DNA from: JAKVBH01 sp049800955
GTDB lineage: Bacteria > Pseudomonadota > Alphaproteobacteria > Rhodobacterales > Rhodobacteraceae
Assembly (NCBI RefSeq): GCF_049800955.1
Contig: NZ_JBNAGA010000003.1
Location: forward strand, 62,001 to 126,000
Direction of reading: 5' to 3'
DNA: 64,000 nucleotides
Position numbers and translations under genes: made by a program. This document shows, piece by piece, positions 51,709-60,209 of this stretch (within the stretch, counting starts at the first letter, position 1; every line of letters begins with the position of its first letter). The notes below the pieces were generated by a model that was not told the DNA's origin, ran no database searches, and was given only the letters and a program-made list of their open reading frames with translations.

Positions 51709-52248
51709 ATGTTTGAATCGATGCGCCGCGTGGCGCAGACGATGGCCATTGTCGGAGGCGTCGTGTTGTCGAGCCTCGTCGTGCTGGTCTGTCTGTCGAT
51801 CTTGGGCCGCGAATTGGGCGCAGCCTTTCCCGCCAGCGGGCTGGCCCCGATCACGGGAGATTTCGAGCTGGTGGAAGCGGGCATGGCCTTTGCCATCTTT
51901 TGCTTCCTGCCGCTCTGTCAGATCGAGCAAGGCCATGCGGTGGTTGATGTTTTCACGTCGAAATTCGGGCCCCGGCTGCAGCGCGCTTTGATCTGGGTCT
52001 CGGATATCCTCTTTGCCGCGGTGCTTGTCCTGATCGCCGTGCAACTGGGCGCGGGCACGCTGTCGAAGATGAATTCCGGGCAAACGACCTTCCTGCTGCA
52101 ATTTCCCATCTGGTGGGCTTATGCGCTGAGCTTTGTGGGCGCAGGCGTGGCGGCGCTGGTGGCCTGTGTCATGGCGGTTTTGCGCAGCCTTGAGATCACA
52201 ACGGGCCAGAGCCTGATCCCCGCGTCTGATCAAGGAGCGCAGCATTGA
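51709..52248 (+). CDS. TRAP transporter small membrane subunit (DctQ type)
   Basis: 179-residue inner-membrane protein with four hydrophobic segments. The family stretch FELVEAGMAFAIFCFLPLCQIEQGHAVVDVF lies near residue 48. It pairs with the large subunit to form the Na+-driven permease. ATG 51709 starts MFESMRRVAQ. Its stop overlaps the large-subunit start (TTGA). Confidence 0.9.
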   Translation: MFESMRRVAQTMAIVGGVVLSSLVVLVCLSILGRELGAAFPASGLAPITGDFELVEAGMAFAIFCFLPLCQIEQGHAVVDVFTSKFGPRLQRALIWVSDILFAAVLVLIAVQLGAGTLSKMNSGQTTFLLQFPIWWAYALSFVGAGVAALVACVMAVLRSLEITTGQSLIPASDQGAQH

Positions 52249-53744
52249 GTGATCTGGCCATCGGAGCGCTGTCGTTTCCTGCGCTTCTTTTGATGATTTT
52301 TCTGCGCGTCCCGATTGGGCTGGCGATGTTTCTGGCCGGTCTCGTGGGGCTTGTGCTCGTCACGGGCGATGCGACCGTGCCCTTTGCGCGGCTCAAGTCG
52401 GAGACGTTTACGACCTTCTCCAGCTACTCGCTCTCCATCGTGCCGATGTTCCTGCTTATGGGGCATTTTGCGACGCTGGGGGGCATGTCGACCGCGCTTT
52501 TCAAGGCCGCTGAGGGCTGGCTCGGGCATCGCCGAGGCGGTGTGGCCATGGCCTCTGTGGGGGCCTGTGCAGGCTTCGGGGCGATCTGTGGCTCCTCGCT
52601 GGCCACGGCGGCCACGATGTCGCGCGTGGCGCTGCCGGAGCTCAAACGCTACGGCTATGCGGGCGGGTTCTCAACCGCGACACTGGCCGCAGGCGGCACG
52701 CTTGGCATTCTCATCCCGCCTTCGGTTGTGCTGGTGATCTATGCGCTGCTCACCGAGCAGAACATCGCCAAGCTCTTTCTGGCCGCGTTTATCCCGGGCC
52801 TTCTGGCAGCGCTGGGATATGTGATTGCGATCTCGATCTATGTCCGGCTGAACCCGGATGCCGCGGGCACGCGCCCGCCGGTGCCGATGGCGGAGCGATT
52901 TGCGGCGCTCATCGCGGTCTGGCCGGTGCTTGTGGTCTTTGGACTGGTCGTGGGCGGGATCTATTCGGGCTGGTTCACCCCCACCGAAGGCGCGGCTGTG
53001 GGCGCGTTTGGCACGGGGCTCATTGCCTTTGTGAAAGGCGGTCTGACCTGGTCGAGCCTCGGCGAGAGTTTCACGACGACGGCCAAGGCCTCCGCGATGA
53101 TCTTTTTCATCATCCTCGGCGCGGCGTTTTACAACGGCTTTCTGGCGCTCACGCAGCTGCCGCAAGAGATCGCGGCCTGGGTCGGCGGGCAGGGGTTCTC
53201 GCCCTGGCTTGTGTTGATCGTGATCCTGATCTTCTATCTGCTGCTGGGCTGTTTGATGGACAGCCTGTCGATGATCCTGCTGACGATTCCGATCTTCTGG
53301 CCGATTGTCTCGGCGCTGGAGTTCAACTTCGTGACCATGGTGGAGCTGCAGAGCGCCAAGCTTGACGATCTGGTGGCCAGCGGGGCGGCGATGGCGGAGG
53401 CCACGGTCGATCAGGCGCGCGCGCTTTTGGCCGCAGGTGAGGCGTTGCCGCGCGAGATCACGCGGGAATTGGGGATGCGCGGGGTATCCAACGGGGCGCT
53501 CAACCGGATCAACATCGAACAGACGGCGATCTGGTTTGGCATCCTCGTTCTGATCGTGGTGGAGGTCGGGCTGATTACGCCGCCTGTGGGCATGAACCTC
53601 TTTGTGATCAATGCGATGGACCGCAAGACGCCCATGACGGAGACCTACAAGGCGGTGCTCTATTTCGTGGCTTCAGACCTCATTCGGGTCGCGATCCTCG
53701 TGGCCTTTCCGGTGATCACGCTGATGTTCATCCCCTGGTATTGA
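52245..53744 (+). CDS. TRAP transporter large membrane subunit (DctM type) with insertion
   Basis: 499 residues; usual DctM is about 425-440. The core has MILLTIPIFWPIV and EVGLITPPVGMNLFVINAMD, both family signatures, and about 12 membrane segments. Between them, residues about 357-425 (EFNFVTMVELQSAKLDD to NRINIEQTA) form a hydrophilic, helical insertion absent from standard DctM. The start is TTG 52245 with AAGGAG upstream; it overlaps the DctQ stop. The ligand is unknown; the adjacent SDR may act on it. Confidence 0.9.
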   Translation: MSDLAIGALSFPALLLMIFLRVPIGLAMFLAGLVGLVLVTGDATVPFARLKSETFTTFSSYSLSIVPMFLLMGHFATLGGMSTALFKAAEGWLGHRRGGVAMASVGACAGFGAICGSSLATAATMSRVALPELKRYGYAGGFSTATLAAGGTLGILIPPSVVLVIYALLTEQNIAKLFLAAFIPGLLAALGYVIAISIYVRLNPDAAGTRPPVPMAERFAALIAVWPVLVVFGLVVGGIYSGWFTPTEGAAVGAFGTGLIAFVKGGLTWSSLGESFTTTAKASAMIFFIILGAAFYNGFLALTQLPQEIAAWVGGQGFSPWLVLIVILIFYLLLGCLMDSLSMILLTIPIFWPIVSALEFNFVTMVELQSAKLDDLVASGAAMAEATVDQARALLAAGEALPREITRELGMRGVSNGALNRINIEQTAIWFGILVLIVVEVGLITPPVGMNLFVINAMDRKTPMTETYKAVLYFVASDLIRVAILVAFPVITLMFIPWY

Positions 53745-53762
53745 GAAAAGAGGAGAGGGCGC

Positions 53763-54521
53763 ATGCAGATTGAGGGTCAGGTTGCGGTGGTCTCCGGCGG
53801 GGCCAGCGGATTGGGGGCGGCCACGGCGCGGCATCTGGCGGCTTTGGGCGCGCGTGTGGCGGTGCTTGATTTCAATGGCGATGCTGCAGGCGCTTTGGCC
53901 GCAGAGATCGGCGGGCAGGCCGAGACCGTGGATGTGCGCGATGAGGCCAGTGTGGCCGCAGCGATGGACAAGGTTGCCCAAGAACTGGGCGTGCCGCGTG
54001 TGGTTGTGAATACTGCCGGTATTGCCGATGCGGCGCGGGTTGTGAACCGGGAGGGTCAGACCTCCGTTGAGCTCTTCCGCCGGGTGATCGAGGTCAATCT
54101 GATCGGGACCTACACAGTCATGTCCCATGCGGCGCGGCACATGGCTGCGGCGGAGCCTGTGGGAGAGGAGCGCGGCGTTGTGATCAACACGGCGTCTATC
54201 GCCTTTGAAGACGGGCAGATGGGGCAGACGGCTTATGCCGCCTCGAAAGGTGGCGTGGCCGCGATGGCTCTGCCTGCGGCGCGCGAGATGGCCCGGCAGG
54301 GCATTCGTGTCATGACAATTGCGCCGGGTCTCTTCGAGACGCCGATGATGCAGGGCCTGCCCGAGGAAGTGGCGCAGGGGATTGTGGCGAATATCCCGTT
54401 TCCCGCGCGTCTGGGCGCGCCGGAGGAATACGCGCGGCTGGTGCAGAGCATTGTCGAGAACAGCTATTTCAACGGCACGGTGGTGCGTCTGGACGGGGCT
54501 GTGCGGCTGCCGCCCAGGTAG
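53763..54521 (+). CDS. SDR-family dehydrogenase (3-hydroxyacyl-CoA dehydrogenase type 2-like)
   Basis: 252 residues. Cofactor motif SGGASGLGAATA lies near residue 12, Asp after beta-2 in VLDFNGD (NAD preference), NTAG near 88, catalytic Ser in NTASIAFEDGQMGQTAYAASKGG with Tyr-x3-Lys. The closest known type is HSD10-like 3-hydroxyacyl-CoA dehydrogenase. It starts 18 bp after the TRAP large subunit with AGAGGAGAGGG upstream, so it belongs to that operon and may oxidise an imported compound. Confidence 0.88.
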   Translation: MQIEGQVAVVSGGASGLGAATARHLAALGARVAVLDFNGDAAGALAAEIGGQAETVDVRDEASVAAAMDKVAQELGVPRVVVNTAGIADAARVVNREGQTSVELFRRVIEVNLIGTYTVMSHAARHMAAAEPVGEERGVVINTASIAFEDGQMGQTAYAASKGGVAAMALPAAREMARQGIRVMTIAPGLFETPMMQGLPEEVAQGIVANIPFPARLGAPEEYARLVQSIVENSYFNGTVVRLDGAVRLPPR

Positions 54522-54547
54522 ATCGCCGTTGAACTCCGGGTTGGCCT

Positions 54548-54610
54548 TGGGGGCTCTGCCCCCCGCAATCTGCGATTGCTCCCCCCGAGGTATTTAAGGA
54601 CAAAAGAAGG
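54548..54610 (+). repeat. Intergenic hairpin repeat, copy D (diverged)
   Basis: GGGGGC-TCT-GCCCCC is followed by GCAATC-TGC-GATTGC and CCCCCCGAGG with TATTTAAGGACAAAAGAAGG. Architecture as in the other copies but the tail has diverged from GCAAGATGAAG. It lies between the convergent SDR gene and cpoB, where it may terminate both. Confidence 0.6.
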
Positions 54611-54639
54611 GATGGGGCAGTCTTGGACGGCTGTCCGGA

Positions 54640-55449
54640 TCAGTTGCAGCCCAGCGTGCCGGTCAGGTTCGGGGCGTCTATGGCCTGATCTGAGTTCGGA
54701 AAGCTCGCGCTCAGCTGTGCCAGGATCTGGCAGGCGGCGTCTGTCTGGCCCAAAGCGCCCAGAGCGTCGCCCAGGTTGAAGAGCGCTTCGGGCGCGGAGG
54801 CCCCGTCGGGAGCGAGATTATAGGCCGCGAGATAGGCCCGGGCGGCTTCGCGGGTATCGCCCAGTGCCTTCAGCGCATCACCACGACCGATCTCTGCGGC
54901 CGCGGCGAAAGGGCTGCCGGGGTAGGTATCGTTGAGCGCGGCGAAGAGATCGGCCGCGCGTTGGGCCTCGCCTGCGGCCAGGGCTTCTGAGGCGGCCTGG
55001 AAGTCAGCCTCTTCGCCGATGGCCACTTGTGTTGTGGTTTCGCTCGGGGTGGGCGCGGGACGCGCCGGTGTGGTCTCGCCCGTGTCGATCCCGCCCAGCG
55101 TCGAGGTCTCGCCCAGCTGGCTGACATCGCCGCCTTCGAGCTCAACGAGGCGAAACTCGAGATCACCGATCCGATTGGTCCCGTCCTGCACGATGCTCTG
55201 GATGCGGAACTCCAGCTGTTCTGTCTTGGCCGTCAACCTTTGCAATTCGCTCTCGATCACCTGCACGCGATCAAGCAGGGGCCCTGCATTGGGCACGGTT
55301 GCGCCGCCCGTCGTCGAGAGCTCGCGGCGCAGTTTCTGCACCTCCACATTCAGGACCGTCAGGTCCTGCCGGATATCCGCCAGTGTTTCGCTGTTCTGGG
55401 CCAGGACAGGGGCCGCGATCAGGCAAAATGCGAAGGCCAGCCGTTTCAT
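54640..55449 (-). CDS. cpoB: Cell division coordinator CpoB (YbgF)
   Basis: 269-residue periplasmic protein. A signal peptide (MKRLAFAFCLIAAPVLAQ) is followed by a trimerising coiled coil (residues about 25-85) and C-terminal TPR repeats (QAASEALAAGEAQRAADLFAALND to ALFNLGDALGALGQTDAAC). It links Tol-Pal to peptidoglycan synthesis at the septum. Its ATG overlaps the pal stop (TGATG). The Pro/Thr linker carries no other domain. Confidence 0.9.
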   Translation of the reverse strand: MKRLAFAFCLIAAPVLAQNSETLADIRQDLTVLNVEVQKLRRELSTTGGATVPNAGPLLDRVQVIESELQRLTAKTEQLEFRIQSIVQDGTNRIGDLEFRLVELEGGDVSQLGETSTLGGIDTGETTPARPAPTPSETTTQVAIGEEADFQAASEALAAGEAQRAADLFAALNDTYPGSPFAAAAEIGRGDALKALGDTREAARAYLAAYNLAPDGASAPEALFNLGDALGALGQTDAACQILAQLSASFPNSDQAIDAPNLTGTLGCN

Positions 55450-55976
55450 CAGCTTGTTAGCCCGCCGGTGAGGATCGTGACGGAGCGGCGGTTCTGGCTG
55501 TAGCAGCTTTCGTCAGAACAGACAGCAATCGGGCGCTCCTTGCCATAGCCCACGCTTGTCAGACGTCCAGCCGAGACGCCTTTTGAGACCAGATAATCCC
55601 GCACGGCGGCGGCGCGTTTGTTGGACAGGCCGATGTTGTATTCACGCGTGCCCTGCTCGTCGGCATGGCCTTCGATGGTCGCGGTGTAGTCGGAATTCGT
55701 CATGAGCCACTGGGCCTGACCGTCCAGCGTCGCGCGCGCCTCGGCGGTCAACACGCTCTGGTCGACGGCAAAGAGCACGCGATCCCCGATGGCCTGACTG
55801 AAATATTGCGGGCTTGTGGGATCACCCAGGGGATTGGACGAGACGTCTGAATTGCCAAATCCATCCGCGCCCCCACCCGCGCCCAGATCAACTTCATTGT
55901 CGAACCGATCCGCATTGGTACAGGCCGAGATGGCCAAAACCGAAAGGAGACACACCGCTTTTGTCGTCAGTTTCAT
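55449..55976 (-). CDS. pal: Peptidoglycan-associated lipoprotein Pal
   Basis: 175 residues. The lipobox is LAISAC with the lipidated C19, so the protein is in the outer membrane. The OmpA-like domain contains TIEGHADEQGTREYNIGLSNKRA, VGYGKERP and the Asp/Arg residues that bind meso-DAP. It interacts with TolA and TolB during outer-membrane constriction. It precedes cpoB with overlap. Confidence 0.95.
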   Translation of the reverse strand: MKLTTKAVCLLSVLAISACTNADRFDNEVDLGAGGGADGFGNSDVSSNPLGDPTSPQYFSQAIGDRVLFAVDQSVLTAEARATLDGQAQWLMTNSDYTATIEGHADEQGTREYNIGLSNKRAAAVRDYLVSKGVSAGRLTSVGYGKERPIAVCSDESCYSQNRRSVTILTGGLTS

Positions 55977-56048
55977 GATTTCTGCTCCTGTAGGGCTGCG
56001 CCCTCTTTTTTAAGGATGATTAACACAACTTGGCCGATCCGCCTAGCC

Positions 56049-57371
56049 TCACTGCAGCGGGCCCCAGCTGGGGTCTGATCCGCCGCCAGGGGTCGGGATG
56101 CGCTTGAGATTGCGCCCCGATACGTCAACCGAATAGAGGCTCGCGGAGCCTGACGCGCCTTGCGTCTCGCGGGTGAACATGATGACCCGGCCATTGGGGG
56201 CCCATGTGGGGCTCTCGTCGAGGAAGGAGGCGGTCAGCAGGCGCTCTTCGCTGCCATTCACGCGCATCACGCCTATGTGAAAGCGGCCCTTGCTTTGCTT
56301 GGTGAAGGCGATCTTGTCGCCCCGGGGCGACCAGACGGGAGAGCCGTAGCGGCCCTCGCCAAAGCTGATGCGCTGCGCGTCTCCGCCGCTGGCGGACATG
56401 ATGTAGATCTGCTGGCTGCCCGAACGGTCGCTTTCAAAGACGATCTGCCGTCCATCGGGCGAGAAGGAGGGCGAGGTCTCAATCGCGGGCGTATTGGTCA
56501 GCCGGGTCATGGTGCTCGAGGCGACCTCCATGCGGAAAATGTCGGTATTGGCGCCTTGGGCCAGCGAAAAGACAATCGAGCGGCCATCGGGTGAGAAGCG
56601 GGGGCTGAAGCTCTGGGTGCCCGGGGCCTGTTCGAGGATGCGCGCGCGGGTATTGCCCACGTCGAGGACGTGAATACGCGGCGCGCCTGTGGCGTAGGAG
56701 GTGTAGAGCACACGGTCGCCCGTCGGCGAGAAGCGCGGCGCCAGCACGATGGCCTCGGACCCGGTCAGAAACTGCACATTGGCACCATCGTAATCCATGA
56801 TGGCGAGGCGCTTCTTGCGATCATCTTTCGGCCCTGTCTCCGAGACAAAAACGACGCGACTGTCGAAATAGCCGGTCTCGCCGGTGATCCGGCTGTAGAC
56901 CTGATCGGCAATCTTGTGCGCCACGCGCCGCCAGCTGTCTGTCGTGCCGTTAAACTGCAGACCTTTGCCGAGCTCCGCGCCGGAGAAGACGTCATAGACC
57001 CGGAATTTCACCGTGATCTGCTCGCCCGATAGCGAAACCGCGCCAAGGACCAGCGCCTGCGCGTTAATCGCTTTCCAATCGGGAAACTGCACGGGCGCTG
57101 CGAAAGAGGCCGGGCGCGAGATATAGGCCGTAGGCGGCACTTCGCGGAAGAGACCTGTGCCGGTCAGATCGTCAGACACGACCCGGGCCAGACGCTCGCC
57201 CCATTCCTGCGCGCCCGCGCTTTCGGCGATGAAATCGGGCACCGCGAAGGGCAGGGGCTCGATCACACCTTCCGTGATCTCGATCCGCAGCGGCCCGGAT
57301 TGCGCAAGAGCCGCGCTGGCCATGAAGAGCGCCGTGAAGGCGGCCATGAGAGTTGAAACGACACGTATCAT
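56049..57371 (-). CDS. tolB: Tol-Pal translocation protein TolB
   Basis: About 440-residue periplasmic protein. A signal peptide (STLMAAFTALFMASAALAQ) is followed by the N-terminal TolB domain, and a six-bladed beta propeller of repeated FSPDGxxIVF units (ASFSPDG, PRFSPDGRSIVFS, SPSFSPDGRQIVF, SPVWSPRGDKIAF). It binds Pal and TolA. The correct start is ATG 57371 with GAGGTCCCG upstream; the in-frame opening extends further back but is not coding. Confidence 0.95.
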   Translation of the reverse strand: MIRVVSTLMAAFTALFMASAALAQSGPLRIEITEGVIEPLPFAVPDFIAESAGAQEWGERLARVVSDDLTGTGLFREVPPTAYISRPASFAAPVQFPDWKAINAQALVLGAVSLSGEQITVKFRVYDVFSGAELGKGLQFNGTTDSWRRVAHKIADQVYSRITGETGYFDSRVVFVSETGPKDDRKKRLAIMDYDGANVQFLTGSEAIVLAPRFSPTGDRVLYTSYATGAPRIHVLDVGNTRARILEQAPGTQSFSPRFSPDGRSIVFSLAQGANTDIFRMEVASSTMTRLTNTPAIETSPSFSPDGRQIVFESDRSGSQQIYIMSASGGDAQRISFGEGRYGSPVWSPRGDKIAFTKQSKGRFHIGVMRVNGSEERLLTASFLDESPTWAPNGRVIMFTRETQGASGSASLYSVDVSGRNLKRIPTPGGGSDPSWGPLQ

Positions 57372-57469
57372 CGGGACCTCATTGTCTCGGTTGCCCTGGA
57401 AAAGTCTATGGAGGGCGCGGGGGGATCGGCAAGGGATTGCCGAGTGCTCGGCTCTGGGAGGGGTCCTTG

Positions 57470-58579
57470 TCATCGCACACGCATGCTCTCTGGATTGAAG
57501 GTGATTTCGATCTGTTTCCATTGCTCGTATTTCTCGGGCGGCAGATCGTAGCCGCCACGCTGGCAGCGCAGAACGGCGCGGCGGGCGGCCTGAAAGGCAA
57601 CCTCCTGCGCGCGGGTGTCGCCGCCCTCGGCGCTGAGCAGGCGCACACCGCCTGCGACGGTGCCGTCGCGGTTCATGTCCATGGCAACAGTCACGATCAC
57701 ATCCGCCGCTTGCGATCCGACATCGACGACCCAGCAATCCTGCACGGCCACAACAAGCCCTGCGCGTTCACCGGCGGTCAGCGGCGGGCCTGTCGGGGCG
57801 GGCGCGGGCGCGGTGTCGGCGGTTTCGCCTGAAAGGGCTTCTTGCAGCGCGGCTGCCACGGCATCGGAATTGTCCGTTTCAGGTGGGGGCGTCTCAGCCA
57901 CCTGGGGCGCCGGGCGGTTGGGCCGGGCTTGCGGTCGGATGGATTGCGCGGGCGCAGAAGGCGGGCCTTCTTCGGCTTCCGTCACAATCTCAGGCGCCGC
58001 GGCTTCGGGGCTTGTGGCCTCCTGCGCCTCTTGCACATCCGTCGTGTCGTCACTGGCGTCCGGGGCGATGGCCTCTTGGGTTTCCTCGTCAATCACCGTG
58101 TCGGGTTCTGGCGGGGCGACGGGTTCAGGTGCGACGCGATCGGCAGGGCGCAAGCGGGGGCGCTCCGAGATATCCGGCGCGTCGGGGACGACCGGAGTGG
58201 GCGGTGTGACCAGAGTTGTGACGTCGTTTTGCGGCGGCTCGACCGGCGCAGGTGGTGCGGGCGGTTCGGGAATGGCCTCGGGCGCGGGTGCGGCCTGCGG
58301 GGCTTGCGGAGCATCGGCAGGGGGGGGCGCGTCGTCCGGGGTGGGCGCGGGGGCAGGATCGGTCTCGGCGATCTCTGGCGTGGCTGGTGGTTGCGGCGTC
58401 GGCGCGGGGGTCACGGTGCTGGGCCGGGCCGTCAGCGCCGCAAATTCCTCACTTGTGACGACGGAGACATTGGCCACCTCAAAGGGCAGAGGATCTGCTG
58501 TGGACAATGGTCCAAACAGCATCACGCCGATCAGGCCGACATGGCCCGCCCCCGAGATATAATGGCCGATATGCGCCAA
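57470..58579 (-). CDS. tolA: Tol-Pal protein TolA
   Basis: 369 residues: an N-terminal membrane anchor (HYISGAGHVGLIGVMLFGPL, the TolA start pattern), a long Pro/Ala/Thr/Glu-rich periplasmic linker (residues about 45-270), and a C-terminal TonB/TolA domain with LVVAVQDCWVVDVGSQAADVIVTVAMDMNRDGTV. It connects the inner-membrane TolQR motor to TolB and Pal. TTG 58579 is the only suitable start, 9 bp after the tolR stop. The linker is far more proline-rich than E. coli TolA. Confidence 0.92.
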   Translation of the reverse strand: MAHIGHYISGAGHVGLIGVMLFGPLSTADPLPFEVANVSVVTSEEFAALTARPSTVTPAPTPQPPATPEIAETDPAPAPTPDDAPPPADAPQAPQAAPAPEAIPEPPAPPAPVEPPQNDVTTLVTPPTPVVPDAPDISERPRLRPADRVAPEPVAPPEPDTVIDEETQEAIAPDASDDTTDVQEAQEATSPEAAAPEIVTEAEEGPPSAPAQSIRPQARPNRPAPQVAETPPPETDNSDAVAAALQEALSGETADTAPAPAPTGPPLTAGERAGLVVAVQDCWVVDVGSQAADVIVTVAMDMNRDGTVAGGVRLLSAEGGDTRAQEVAFQAARRAVLRCQRGGYDLPPEKYEQWKQIEITFNPESMRVR

Positions 58580-58588
58580 GGACCCGCC

Positions 58589-59056
58589 CTACTGGCCTGC
58601 GTCAAGCGACGGGCCACCCACATCCGTGACCAGCCCGATATTGGTAAATCCGCCCGCATTGAGCGCGCCCATGACCTGCATGACCTGCTCATAGGGCACC
58701 GCCCCATCGGCCCGCAGGAAGACGCGATCACTGGCGCGTTCGGCTGCGATGGCCCGTAACCGGCCGATCAATTCGTCGCGCGCCACATCCGTTGTCTGGA
58801 TTTGAATGGCACCCTCTGCAGTCACCGTCACCGTCAAAGGTTCCTCGGCTTCCGTTGGCAAAGCGCCCGCCGCGGTTTTGGGCAGCTCCACTGGCACGCC
58901 CACAGTCAAGAGCGGGGCAGAGACCATGAAGATGATCAGCAAAACCAACATGACGTCGACAAAAGGCGTGACGTTGATTTCCGCCATCGGCTGCGCCCCG
59001 CCGCGCACGCGTCTGCGCCGACGGCCCCCGCTGGCTTTCATGACACCGGCCCCCAT
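58589..59056 (-). CDS. tolR: Tol-Pal proton-channel protein TolR
   Basis: About 155-residue ExbD/TolR protein. The single membrane span INVTPFVDVMLVLLIIFMV contains the proton-coupling Asp (PFVDV). The short Arg-rich N-terminus (GGRRRRRVRGG) is cytoplasmic. The start ATG 59056 lies 4 bp after the tolQ stop; another ATG at 59041 is possible. It works with TolQ as the motor of the Tol-Pal machine. Confidence 0.93.
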   Translation of the reverse strand: MGAGVMKASGGRRRRRVRGGAQPMAEINVTPFVDVMLVLLIIFMVSAPLLTVGVPVELPKTAAGALPTEAEEPLTVTVTAEGAIQIQTTDVARDELIGRLRAIAAERASDRVFLRADGAVPYEQVMQVMGALNAGGFTNIGLVTDVGGPSLDAGQ

Positions 59057-59060
59057 GGCT

Positions 59061-59756
59061 CTAACCGCCCGTCTGACGGCTGAGGATCGTTGCGAATTCG
59101 TCGGCAAAGCTCTCGTAGCCGCCGATGATGCGATCACTGTCTGCGGTGAGCTTGTTGTAGAAAATCACCGCCGGGATCGCCGCGACAAGACCCAGACCCG
59201 TGGCCAGAAGCGCCTCGGCAATGCCGGGCGCGACAACGGCGAGATTGGTGTTTTGCTGCTCGGCGATCTCGATGAAGGCGTTCATGATGCCCCAGACCGT
59301 GCCGAAGAGGCCCACGAAAGGCGTGGTTGAGCCGATGGTGGCGAGGATCGGCAATTGCGCCTGCAGGCTTTCGGCCTCGCGCGCAATGGCTACGTTCATG
59401 GCCCGGTCAATCCGCGCCTGCGCACCAGGGATCATCGCGCCGTCCGCCTTGTGAGACCGGCGCCACTCCACCATGCCTGCGGCAAAGACCCGCTCTGATC
59501 GGCCATCGGGCTCCGGGCCGATGGTTTCAAAGAGTTCATCCAAAGGCTCACCGGACCAGAACACACGATCAAACGCATCCGCCTCTGCGCGCGCCTTTCG
59601 AAATGCCAGGATTTTCTGAATGAAAATCGCCCACGCCCAGAACGACGCGACGATCAGCGCAACCATCACCAGTTTGACGATAAACGTGGCGCGCGCGAAA
59701 AGACCCCACATGGAGAAATCGATCTCCTTGGCGGCCGCCAAAACCTCTGTTTCCAT
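59061..59756 (-). CDS. tolQ: Tol-Pal proton-channel protein TolQ
   Basis: 231-residue MotA/TolQ/ExbB protein with three membrane spans. The conserved stretch ILATIGSTTPFVGLFGTVWGIMNAFIEIA near residue 135 and the following AEALLATGLGLVAAIPAVIFYN define the family. It pairs with TolR to use proton flow for TolA motion. It is the first gene of the tolQRAB-pal-cpoB run. ybgC, usually directly in front, is separated by a 453-bp gap with two inverted repeats. Confidence 0.95.
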   Translation of the reverse strand: METEVLAAAKEIDFSMWGLFARATFIVKLVMVALIVASFWAWAIFIQKILAFRKARAEADAFDRVFWSGEPLDELFETIGPEPDGRSERVFAAGMVEWRRSHKADGAMIPGAQARIDRAMNVAIAREAESLQAQLPILATIGSTTPFVGLFGTVWGIMNAFIEIAEQQNTNLAVVAPGIAEALLATGLGLVAAIPAVIFYNKLTADSDRIIGGYESFADEFATILSRQTGG

Positions 59757-59900
59757 ATGCCTGCTCTCTGATGCCCGTTTGCGGACTTATTTGGTCATGT
59801 CTTAACGGATTTTGAGGGGGAAAGCCAATGAATACGAATCACCGCGCGCAAACGTGATAGGAAAGGTGCCGAACCAACCGTACCCAATGCGTGGAGGTTG

Positions 59901-59963
59901 GGAGGGGGCCAGCCCCCTCGGCCCTATCGGGCCTCCCCCCGGAGTTTATTTGGCAAGATGAAG
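59901..59963 (+). repeat. Intergenic hairpin repeat, copy B
   Basis: GGGGGC-CA-GCCCCC, then GCCC-TATC-GGGC, then CCCCCCGGAGTTTA and GCAAGATGAAG. It shares the hairpins and the tail of copy A between fhs and folD almost exactly. Confidence 0.75.
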
Positions 59964-60107
59964 CCAGAGGTACTTTACACCAGGCATTAAGATTAATCGT
60001 TTCACGGGTGCGACGTATGGCAGACTGTGTGGTGAGCCATGTGCAAGGGGGGGTCTGATGACGACCTGCGTCCCGCCTGGCGGTCGGGTCGTGATCAGGG
60101 ATGATCC

Positions 60108-60158
60108 CCTTCATCTTGCCCAATAAACTCCCGCCGGAGGCTCCTGCGGGCGACCCAA
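60108..60158 (-). repeat. Intergenic hairpin repeat, copy C (inverted)
   Basis: Read on the minus strand it gives CGCCCGCAGGAGCCTCCGGC, then GGGAGTTTATTGG and GCAAGATGAAG. It faces copy B, so the two could pair into a long stem or recombine to invert the segment between. Confidence 0.65.
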
Positions 60159-60209
60159 AGCACAGCCGGTGCAAAATAAGGCGCGCGCGAAAAGGGTGCT
60201 GTCAAAGGC

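Larger units (their letters stand above)
59757..60209. other. 453-bp gene-free region between ybgC and tolQ
   Basis: No convincing gene is visible. It holds two copies of the intergenic hairpin repeat in opposite orientation (59901-59963 and 60108-60158) about 145 bp apart, with an A/T-richer stretch between. The tolQ promoter must lie in its left part. Confidence 0.6.

Noticed and set aside
57372..57737. N-terminal extension of TolB to 57737
   Set aside because: The extra residues are Arg/Cys-rich, precede the signal peptide and run into tolA sequence. ATG 57371 has a ribosome site.
59839..60174. 111-residue frame on the minus strand in the ybgC-tolQ gap
   Set aside because: It runs through two copies of the hairpin repeat, lacks a ribosome site and gives a low-complexity product.
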